Of a DNA stretch of 64,000 bases, positions 15,940-22,937 are shown piece by piece; position 1 is the stretch's first letter; each line of letters starts with the position of its first letter. Source of the DNA: an uncultured Spirochaetia bacterium. Its GTDB lineage: Bacteria; Spirochaetota; Spirochaetia; SZUA-6; Bin103. The stretch covers positions 977,752 to 1,041,751 of the forward strand of contig CATQHW010000001.1 in NCBI GenBank assembly GCA_958296075.1, given 5' to 3'. The notes under the pieces are model-generated. The model searched no databases. It had not been told where the DNA came from and was given only the letters and a program-made list of their open reading frames with translations. The position numbers and the translations under genes are program-made.

Positions 15940-17673
15940 ATGCGCGATCGCTCCCTGCCGCAGACCGCTCTGGACCTGACCACGCCCATGCCGGCGCCGC
16001 TTTGGGCGCTGCTGCAGCGCCAACTCATGGCGTCGCTGCCAGAGGCGATCGAGGAGTTCCACGCCCGATACTTCGACGAGCGCGGCTACCTGCTGTGCTA
16101 TCCGCGGTGGGGGGCGCTGGACGGCCCCGACGACGCGGCGGAGAACGTTACCGGCTGGACCGAGCTCTATGCGCTCGGCGGCCCGGAGCGGGTGCTGGAA
16201 CTGTACCGGCACGGCATCGAGGGTCACATGCGGCAGTACACGGAAGCGCGCACCGCCGAGTGCCCTTTGGCCCGCGACGGCATGTACTACCGTGAGTTCC
16301 CGACCAGCTTCGATTCCGTGCACAACGCCGAAGGCTTCCACGGGCTGTTCCAGCAGGGGCTGGCCGAGCCGTGGGACCCGACCTACCGGGCGCGCATGCG
16401 CCGCTACGCCGGCCTCTACCTGGACGAGGACGCCGGCGCCCCCAACTACGACCCGCAACGCCGGCTGATCCGCAGCGTCATGACCGGCAGCCGGGGGCCG
16501 GTGCTGCACACGACCACCCCGATCGACTGGGGAGGCGACCCGTTCGAATGCGCGGGGCGCTTCACGCCGCTCCGCTGGCATCGCACGTGGAACGATTACG
16601 TCGAGCACTTTACGCCCTACCGGGACGTGACCGGCGACACGCCCTGCAACCTGATCGTCACCACGATCGTGCTGAACGCCTATCTGTGCACGGGCGAACG
16701 CAAGTACCGCGACTGGATTCTCGACTACGCCGACGCCTGGGTGGAGCGCACCCGACGGAACGGCGGCATCATACCCAGCAACGTCGGCCTGGACGGCGCT
16801 ATTGGCGGCGCCGGCGGCCGCTGGTGGGGGGCGGTGTACGGCTGGGACCACAAGGCGTTCTTTCGCTCCCTGGCGCCGTACGGCTTCGGCAACGCGCTGC
16901 TGATCTCCGGCGATCAGCGCTACGTCGACGTGTGGCGCGGTGTGATCGACGCCGTAAACGCGCAGGCGAAGGAGATCGACGGCACGCTGCAGTACCCGCA
17001 GAAGCACGGGGACGACGGTTGGTACGAGTTTTCCCCGGAGCCCTACGATCACGGCGCGCTCGAGGTCTTCTACTGGTCGATGCTGGAGCAAGACCGTGCG
17101 CCGGCGCGCCGCAACGGCGGCTGGGCTGCCTATCTGTGCGGCGACGCGCCCGACTACCCGGTCCGAGCGTTGCAGGGCGAGTTGGAGGCAACGCGCGAGC
17201 GGGTGCAGCGCATGCGCGAGGATCGCACCACGCCGGACACACGGCTGTCCGAGAGCCCGAACGGCATGAATCCGGGCGCAGGCATCTGGAGGCTGGTGGA
17301 GCTGATGCTGGGCGGCCTGCCGTCACGGCACATCGGCGCCGCGTGGCATACCCGCGTGCGCTACTTCGACCTGGACCGCGGCCGTGCCGGCATCCCGGAG
17401 GACGTGGCGTCGCTGGTCGATTCGATGAGCGACGACGAGGTCTCGGTCACGCTGGTCAACGTCAGCCCCGTACGCCGCCACGCGCTGGTCATGCAGGCCG
17501 GCGCCTACGCCGAGCACCAGTTCACCGCCGCGCACGTGAACGGCGCCACCATCGCGTTGGACGAACCGGCCATCGCCGTGAAGCTGGCGCCGGGCGCCGG
17601 CGCCCGGCTCACCCTGAAAATGAAGCGCTACGCCAATCAGCCCACGCACGCCTTCCCCGGCATTGCTCGCTGA
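15940..17673 (+). CDS. Large hypothetical protein, probable alpha/alpha-toroid (six-hairpin glycosidase-like)
   Basis: A 577-residue soluble protein without a signal peptide. It is rich in paired helices with conserved aromatic and acidic clusters (NVTGWTELYALGG, FHGLFQQGL, DWILDYADAWVERT, GRWWGAVYGWDHKAFF), and ends in a beta-rich domain of about 110 residues (VSVTLVNVSPVRRHALV). This arrangement, helical toroid followed by a beta-sandwich, is typical of glycoside hydrolases and related lyases, but I cannot name a family. An AT-rich TATATACT stretch lies about 20 bases upstream of the ATG and could be a promoter -10. It is related in style, not obviously in sequence, to the protein at 44030-45061. 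Confidence 0.7.
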   Translation: MRDRSLPQTALDLTTPMPAPLWALLQRQLMASLPEAIEEFHARYFDERGYLLCYPRWGALDGPDDAAENVTGWTELYALGGPERVLELYRHGIEGHMRQYTEARTAECPLARDGMYYREFPTSFDSVHNAEGFHGLFQQGLAEPWDPTYRARMRRYAGLYLDEDAGAPNYDPQRRLIRSVMTGSRGPVLHTTTPIDWGGDPFECAGRFTPLRWHRTWNDYVEHFTPYRDVTGDTPCNLIVTTIVLNAYLCTGERKYRDWILDYADAWVERTRRNGGIIPSNVGLDGAIGGAGGRWWGAVYGWDHKAFFRSLAPYGFGNALLISGDQRYVDVWRGVIDAVNAQAKEIDGTLQYPQKHGDDGWYEFSPEPYDHGALEVFYWSMLEQDRAPARRNGGWAAYLCGDAPDYPVRALQGELEATRERVQRMREDRTTPDTRLSESPNGMNPGAGIWRLVELMLGGLPSRHIGAAWHTRVRYFDLDRGRAGIPEDVASLVDSMSDDEVSVTLVNVSPVRRHALVMQAGAYAEHQFTAAHVNGATIALDEPAIAVKLAPGAGARLTLKMKRYANQPTHAFPGIAR

Positions 17674-17732
17674 TGCCGATGCCTCAGGATGTTCGGTCCT
17701 GCAGGCGGTGATGCCATGGCTTGGCTCCTTGG

Positions 17733-18086
17733 TCAGGCCGGTCCGAAGTATCGGTTGAACTTCGCCGCGTAGTCCTCCCGAACGGGGCTGAATACGTCGA
17801 GCGCCTTCACCGGTCCCCCCACCGGCCGCGCGCTGTGCGGGGTGTCGGGCGGGATGATGAACATGTCGCCCGGCTCGCAGACGCGGGACTCGTCGCCGAT
17901 GGTGAGCTCCATGCGGCCTTCGATGAGCAATCCAGCCTGTTCGTGCGGGTGGCGATGCGTCGGCACGCTGCTGCCGGGCTCCATTTCCAGATAGGAGAGC
18001 ATGATGCGCGTTCCGTAGGGCGTGCGCGCGCGCACGCCCGGCATCAGTTCGATCGATTTGTGGTCGTTGATCTTGATGAATGGCAT
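17733..18086 (-). CDS. Small cupin domain protein
   Basis: Single-domain cupin of 117 residues. Cupin motif 1 is seen as HRHPHEQAGLLIEG (44-57), giving H44, H46 and E49 or Q50 as metal ligands, and motif 2 as PGDMFIIPPDTPHSA (72-86) with H84. Such proteins are metal-dependent isomerases, oxygenases or small-molecule sensors; AraC-like DNA binding is absent. Its ATG faces the ankyrin gene across a 39-base divergent gap, so the two promoters must overlap. Function unknown. Confidence 0.85.
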   Translation of the reverse strand: MPFIKINDHKSIELMPGVRARTPYGTRIMLSYLEMEPGSSVPTHRHPHEQAGLLIEGRMELTIGDESRVCEPGDMFIIPPDTPHSARPVGGPVKALDVFSPVREDYAAKFNRYFGPA

Positions 18087-18125
18087 GACGGGAACGGTGG
18101 CACGCGAGTATGCTGGCGGTCACCC

Positions 18126-19679
18126 ATGAGCGGCGTCCCGCCGTCCGCCGGCCACGCCGAAGATCAGGCGCAGGAGTTGCTCGACAGCTACCGGAGCGGC
18201 GCCGGAGCGGCACGACGGCGCTTCGCCCGGTTTCATCCCCGGTTCGATCGGCCCGTCACGGACGCTACGCCGGCCGATGCCCGGTTCGTGGTGGCGCGCG
18301 AGCAGGGGTTCGACAACTGGCCGCGGTACCGGATGTCGGCGGAGGCGGCGGCGATACCCGCCGGCGGACGCGTGCCGGCCTTTCTGGAGTGCAGTTGGGC
18401 GTGGGGAGACTGGCAGCGCGCGCAGGCCCTGCTGGCGCTCCAGCCCGACGTGGCGCGGGCGGACCTGTACGCCGCGTGCGTGCTCGGTTCGGCCGACGAC
18501 GTGGCGGAGCGGCTCTCCCGGCAGCCGGAAATCGCCCTGTCCCGCGGGGGGCCGCTTCGGTGGCCGCCGCTGCTCTACGTATGCTGGTCCGGGTTTCTGG
18601 CCAGGGATCCAAGCCGCTCGGACGGGCTGCTGCGCACGGCGCGGCTGCTGCTGGACCACGGCGCCGACCCGAATTGCTTCTGGCGCAATGCCGAGTGCAA
18701 CGCGAACGAAACCGCGCTGTACGGCGCCTGCGGCGTCGCCAACCACCCCGGCATGACGGCGATGCTGCTGGACGCCGGCGCCGACCCGAACGACGGCGAG
18801 TCGCTCTACCACGCCTGCGAGCACTTCGACACCGCCTGTCTGGAGTTGCTGTACGCCCGCGGCGTCGATCCGGACGACCTCTCCTACAACCTCAAGCACG
18901 TGATCGACTACCGCTACGACGAAGGCGTCCGCTGGTTCCTGTCGCGCGGCGCGGATCCCGATCAACGCCACCCCGTATCGGGGGAGACAGCGCTGCATTG
19001 GGCGGTGAAGCGCGGCTTCGGTCCCGGCGTCATCGAGCTGCTGCTGGACCATGGGGCCGACGTGCACGCCCGCACCAGACGGCGGACGACCGCCTTTCCC
19101 ACCGTCCGCGCCCGCACCGCGCACGACTTGGCGTTGCGCCTGGGTCAGAGCGAGGTGGCCGGCCTGCTGGAGCGCCGCGGAGCCCGCCCTTCGGCGAGGG
19201 GCACCGGCGACGAGCTGGTGGTGGCGTGTGCGCGTGGCGACGGCGGGCGGGCAGCCGCCATCCTGGCTGCGCGGCCGGACGCGGTGGCGCGCCTGCATCG
19301 TCACGACAAGGCGCTGATGAGCACCGTGGCGCAGATGAACAACGCGGACGGCGTCCGCGTCATGGCCGAGGCGGGCTTCGACGTCGACGCCGCCGGCTGG
19401 ATGGACGCCACTCCGCTGCACTGGGCGGCGTGCCGGGGAAACCCCGCCATGGCCGCGGCGCTGCTGGAGCATGGCGCGCGTCCGGACGCCGACGCGCCGG
19501 CGATGGCGGGCACGCCGCTCGGTACGGCGATCTTCCGGCAGTGGAACCCTGCCGGCGACTACGCCGCGGTGGTTCGGCTGCTGCTGCAGGCGGGGTCCCC
19601 GGTGCCGGAGGGCCTCTACCCGAGCGGCCAGCCGGCCATCGACGTACTCCTCGGCCGGCAGCCGTTCGCGCCGCTCTGA
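18126..19679 (+). CDS. Ankyrin repeat protein
   Basis: A 517-residue protein with many ankyrin repeats, seen as recurring LLLDHGADPN, MLLDAGADPNDGESLYHAC, ETALHWAVKRGF, LLLDHGADVHA, TPLHWAACRGNPAMAAALLEHGA motifs from about residue 170 to the end. The first about 110 residues are a different domain that contains SYRSGAGAARRRFARFHP and REQGFDNWPRYRM, a segment common at the N-terminus of a bacterial ankyrin subfamily. No signal peptide is seen. Ankyrin repeats mediate protein binding; in host-associated bacteria they are sometimes effectors, but this is not evidence for that. A hairpin directly follows the stop. Confidence 0.85.
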   Translation: MSGVPPSAGHAEDQAQELLDSYRSGAGAARRRFARFHPRFDRPVTDATPADARFVVAREQGFDNWPRYRMSAEAAAIPAGGRVPAFLECSWAWGDWQRAQALLALQPDVARADLYAACVLGSADDVAERLSRQPEIALSRGGPLRWPPLLYVCWSGFLARDPSRSDGLLRTARLLLDHGADPNCFWRNAECNANETALYGACGVANHPGMTAMLLDAGADPNDGESLYHACEHFDTACLELLYARGVDPDDLSYNLKHVIDYRYDEGVRWFLSRGADPDQRHPVSGETALHWAVKRGFGPGVIELLLDHGADVHARTRRRTTAFPTVRARTAHDLALRLGQSEVAGLLERRGARPSARGTGDELVVACARGDGGRAAAILAARPDAVARLHRHDKALMSTVAQMNNADGVRVMAEAGFDVDAAGWMDATPLHWAACRGNPAMAAALLEHGARPDADAPAMAGTPLGTAIFRQWNPAGDYAAVVRLLLQAGSPVPEGLYPSGQPAIDVLLGRQPFAPL

Positions 19680-19698
19680 GCGCTGCGCGTCAGCGCTC
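19678..19698 (+). terminator. Hairpin overlapping the ankyrin gene stop
   Basis: Perfect 8-bp inverted repeat GAGCGCTG / CAGCGCTC around the loop CGCGT, beginning inside the TGA stop codon. No U-tract follows, so intrinsic termination may be weak. Confidence 0.5.
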
Positions 19699-19731
19699 GG
19701 CCGGCTCCGCGACCGGGTACTCTTACGCGCG

Positions 19732-20644
19732 CTACGACGGCGTCAGCAGGCGGTCGTCGGCGCGTATGTCCAGACGGTAGGCGCGCCAGTAGTAGCGCAG
19801 GGGATCGTCATCGGCCCAGCCGGCGTAGAGTTCGTCCCAGCCGATCCAGCGCATGTGCGGCAGCAACGAGTGCTCGTGCACCGGCTTGCTGCGGCCCTGA
19901 TAGCGGAAGTCGCACGACAGCCTGATCCGGTCGGGGGACCGGTTGTCGCGCGCCCGATGGACGGTCAGGCTGTGAAACAACAGCACGTCACCGCACCGCA
20001 TCGGGTTCCAGCGCCACTCCACGCCGGCGTTCGTATCGAAGTAGATCGTGCCATCGGCCACTGGGTGCAGGCCGCCGCGGTGGGAGCCGGGCAGCACCGT
20101 CAATCCGCCGAGGTCGTCCGGGCAGCCGCCGAGCGGGATCCAGGCAGTCCACACGTCGGGCGTTCCCTTGATCGGCCGGTGATCCTGGTGCGGAGCCGTG
20201 GTGAGGGACGGACGCCCCGGAAAGACCGTGCGGACGATGTTGCGCGGATGCGCCAGCACCGGCTCTCCCAGCACGGTCTCCACCGCGCCGAGCAGCCGGA
20301 TGAACCGCCAGCGCGTGCACGTCGCGCACGCGCAACAGGTCGTTGTAGTACGCGCGATACGCCGGCGTGGGGCCGCTTTCGTGCAGGAAGGCGCGCTGCT
20401 CGGCGACCGCCTCGCCCTCCGGCGTACCGGGCCGCAGCAGACCGTGACCGGCGGCGACCGCGGTCACCGCCTCCCGCACGCTGAGCACGTCGCCGGCGGG
20501 GAGCAACCCCGGCAGGTACAGGTATCCGTCTTCCCGCGCCGCCTGCGCCCGCCGTTCCGCCGCTACCACGCGAAACGGCCCCGCGGTCGTCACCGCAACG
20601 CCCGCGCGATCCCGCTCAACCGTGCCATACCGACTCCCACTCAC
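19732..20644 (-). pseudogene. PhyH family gene interrupted by a single-base frameshift
   Basis: The N-terminal part (20644 down to about 20310; DGYLYLPGLLPAGDVLSV onward) and the C-terminal part (about 20307 to 19732) are in different frames. At the junction the reading HAL-A changes to FIRLLGAVETVLGEPV, one extra base (or two missing) near 20307. Joined, they would make a normal PhyH of about 300 residues: the iron-binding HxD is HQD in TTAPHQDHRPIKG, and the later SLTVHRARDN segment supplies the distal His. The start overlaps the end of the upstream Gfo/Idh gene by 29 bases. Either a true pseudogene or an assembly error. Confidence 0.8.
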
Positions 20645-21635
20645 CGGCTCGTGCCGATCGGTAGAGCGCGAGGGCGGTCCGCATCTCTCCCAGCGCCTTC
20701 TCCGGCGGGGCGACCGGCGGCTTGCCGTCCAGCACCAGGGCGGCGAAGTCCTCCAGTTCCGGTTTGAACGAGTGAAAGTAGCCGTGCTCGCCCGGCAGGG
20801 ACCGCCCGTCCGGGTGGTCTTCGTCGTACAGCTCGACCCCGCCCGCCTCGAATCCGCCGCGGATCAACACCTCGCCCTTCGTGCCCATGACGCGAAACCA
20901 CGGCGCGTCCGACAGGTTCGCCGGCGACGTCAGCGCCAGAAACGACGCGACCAGGCCCGATTCGAAGCGTAGCAACGCCTGCGCGAGCGACTCGCCGTCC
21001 ATCGCTGCGATGGGCCGGCCGGTCACGCCCACCACGGACGCGATCTCTCCCAGCCACATGCGCAGCGGCCTGATCCAGTGCGCGCCGCCGTCGATGACGA
21101 CGCCGCCGCCGGTACGCTGCAGGTCGAAGCGCCACGGACGCGTCCCTGGATACCAGAACGGATCGAACCGGTTTTCGAAGGCGGCCTGCGCGGCGATTAT
21201 CTCTCCCACCGCACCGTCGCGGACCAGCCGGTCGACCGCCACCACGTCGGGCCAGTACTGCGAATTCTCGCCGATCATGAACGCCTGATCGGCGGCAGCG
21301 CCGGCGGCCAGCACGCGCTCCGCGGTAGTCAGGTCCTGCGCGATCGGCTTCTCCAGGAGCACGTGCTTGCCCAGCGCGAGCGCCCGTTCGGTCTGCGACT
21401 CGTGCAGGTCATGGGGTACCATGATGTCCACCGCGTCGAAGTCGACCGCCGCTGCCGCCTCCTCCATCGTCGCGAACGCCGCTACACCGTGCTCCCCGGC
21501 AAGCGCGTCCGCGGCTTCCCGTTTCGGATCGATCGCCGCCGCGATTTCGATGCGGTCGATGGAGCGGATCGCCTTGGCGTGGTAGCCGGCGATTGCGCCG
21601 CAGCCGACCAGGGCCAGCCGCACGGTGTCTGCCAT
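20616..21635 (-). CDS. Gfo/Idh/MocA family oxidoreductase (second copy)
   Basis: NAD(P)-dependent oxidoreductase of 339 residues from ATG 21635. The Rossmann motif VGCGAIAGYHAKAI lies near residue 10, the family EKP motif is in HVLLEKPIAQ (about 92-101), and a GGAHWIRPLRMW segment in the C-terminal domain is where catalytic His residues are expected. It is coupled to the frameshifted PhyH gene downstream (29-base overlap), the same Gfo/Idh plus PhyH pairing seen in the 2980-10140 operon. It is divergent from the Uma2 fragment and its upstream region holds a small inverted-repeat element. Substrate unknown. Confidence 0.9.
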   Translation of the reverse strand: MADTVRLALVGCGAIAGYHAKAIRSIDRIEIAAAIDPKREAADALAGEHGVAAFATMEEAAAAVDFDAVDIMVPHDLHESQTERALALGKHVLLEKPIAQDLTTAERVLAAGAAADQAFMIGENSQYWPDVVAVDRLVRDGAVGEIIAAQAAFENRFDPFWYPGTRPWRFDLQRTGGGVVIDGGAHWIRPLRMWLGEIASVVGVTGRPIAAMDGESLAQALLRFESGLVASFLALTSPANLSDAPWFRVMGTKGEVLIRGGFEAGGVELYDEDHPDGRSLPGEHGYFHSFKPELEDFAALVLDGKPPVAPPEKALGEMRTALALYRSARAGEWESVWHG

Positions 21636-21686
21636 GGACGGATCGTGCCACCTGCTACGTTCCCGTGGCAACGGCGAGACTCCGGG

Positions 21687-21795
21687 CGGGTGCGACCCAT
21701 TTTGTGCACGGGCGGGGATGCAGCGGGCATCCGGCCCGCTCTGCTGCGATAGCAGCGGCTCCATGAGCGAGTTGCACATTTTGGGGTCGCACCCG
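21687..21795. mobile_element. Small inverted-repeat (MITE-like) element
   Basis: A 109-bp block bounded by imperfect inverted repeats of about 24 bp: left CGGGTGCGACCCATTTTGTG (21687 on), right end reads CGGGTGCGACCCCAAAATGT on the opposite strand (21795 back). The centre holds smaller palindromes (GCAGCGGGC...GCCCGCT and GCTGCGATAGCAGC). No coding capacity. It may be a miniature transposable element, an IS remnant or a structured leader. Confidence 0.6.
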
Positions 21796-21866
21796 GCCCG
21801 GCCCGAGGTGGGGACGTGCCCGGACGGTGCGTTTCCGTTATGCTGGTGCCGTGTGGAGGAAGGCCC

Positions 21867-22180
21867 ATGGCTATTTCCGTGCTCGCTCCGGTCAAGCGCA
21901 AGATTGACTACCCTAGTTCCGACGGCAAGCCGGTGGCGGAAAGCGATTATCAACTCACCCCGCTGACCTACGCGCGCGACGGCCTGCGCCACTACTTCCG
22001 CCACCGCCCCGACGTGTACGTTGCCGGCAACCTGTTGATCTACTACGAAGCAGGCAATCTCAAGGCGATGGTGGCGCCGGACGTATTCGTGGTGCTGGGG
22101 GTGGGAACCACGACCGGTCCTCGTACCTGCTGTGGGAGGAAGGCAAGGTCCCGGACTTCGTGCTGGAGATCACCTCGCGC
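21867..22180 (+). pseudogene. Uma2 fragment, frameshifted and truncated
   Basis: The sequence from ATG 21867 matches the Uma2 gene at 4936-5691 (SVLAP...DYPSSDGKPVAES, APDVFVVLG). Near 22103 one base is missing in a G-rich run (GGGGGTGGG), so the frame changes; the other frame continues NHDRSSYLLWEEGKVPDFVLEITSR. At about 22181 the Uma2 homology stops and glycosyltransferase sequence begins. The conserved C-terminal half of Uma2 is absent. Confidence 0.8.
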
Positions 22181-22906
22181 CTGTGGCGCTTTTTCAGTTC
22201 GCGGCTGGCGACGCTGCTGGCGCGGCCGCTGGTGGCGTGTTCCGATCCCCTGTCCGGCTTCTTCGCCACCGACCGCCGCCTGCTGCCCGCCGACGGTCGG
22301 CTGCAGCCGCTCGGCTACAAGATCGGCCTGGAGCTTATGGTACGCGGCCGGCTGCGCGTCCAGGAGGTGGCGATCGACTTCGACGACCGCGACCAGGGCA
22401 GCAGCAAGATGACGTGGCGCCAGCAGCTCAACTACCTGCGCCACCTGCACCGGCTGTACCTCTTCAAGTTCGGCGGCATGGCCCGCCTGCTGAGCTTCGG
22501 GCTGGTCGGCGCCAGCGGCTTCGTCATCGACGTCGCAGGCTACCTCGTCCTGCAGTGGTTGGGCGTCGAGCACCGGTTGGCGCGGTTGCTCTCCTTCTGG
22601 CCTGCGGTGACCTGGAACTGGCGCCTCAACCGCGGTCTGACCTTCGGCGAACGCCGGCGTCAGCCACATGCGCCGCAGTGGGCGAAGTTCGTGGCCGGCA
22701 GTCTGCTCGGGATCGCCATCAACGTCGGCAGTTACACGCTGCTGACCAGCCTGGTGGACTGGTTCGCCCGCCATCGCCTGCTGGCTCTCCTGGGCGGCGT
22801 TGCCCTGGGCGGTCTGATCAACTTCACGATCTCGAATCTGTACGTCTACCGCCGGCACGTGGCGGCGAACGACACTCGACGAGGCGCTGGCGAGCGGGTT
22901 CAGTAG
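22160..22906 (+). CDS. Truncated GT2 polyprenol-phosphate glycosyltransferase C-terminus with GtrA domain, joined to a Uma2 remnant
   Basis: From about 22181 the frame encodes the C-terminal third of a DPM1/GtrB-like GT2 glycosyltransferase (FFSSRLATLLARPLVACSDPLSGFFA) followed by a GtrA domain with about four membrane segments (about residues 106-240). GT2-GtrA proteins load sugars on undecaprenyl phosphate and help flip them. The nucleotide-sugar-binding half (DDGS and DAD motifs) is missing and replaced by the end of Uma2 (LEITSR). A GTG at 22160 could start translation, but catalysis is not expected. The GtrA half could still act as a membrane protein. The next gene follows after 31 bases. 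Confidence 0.75.
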   Translation: MLEITSRLWRFFSSRLATLLARPLVACSDPLSGFFATDRRLLPADGRLQPLGYKIGLELMVRGRLRVQEVAIDFDDRDQGSSKMTWRQQLNYLRHLHRLYLFKFGGMARLLSFGLVGASGFVIDVAGYLVLQWLGVEHRLARLLSFWPAVTWNWRLNRGLTFGERRRQPHAPQWAKFVAGSLLGIAINVGSYTLLTSLVDWFARHRLLALLGGVALGGLINFTISNLYVYRRHVAANDTRRGAGERVQ

Positions 22907-22937
22907 GTCGGACCTCCGAACCGATGGGAGCACGCGC

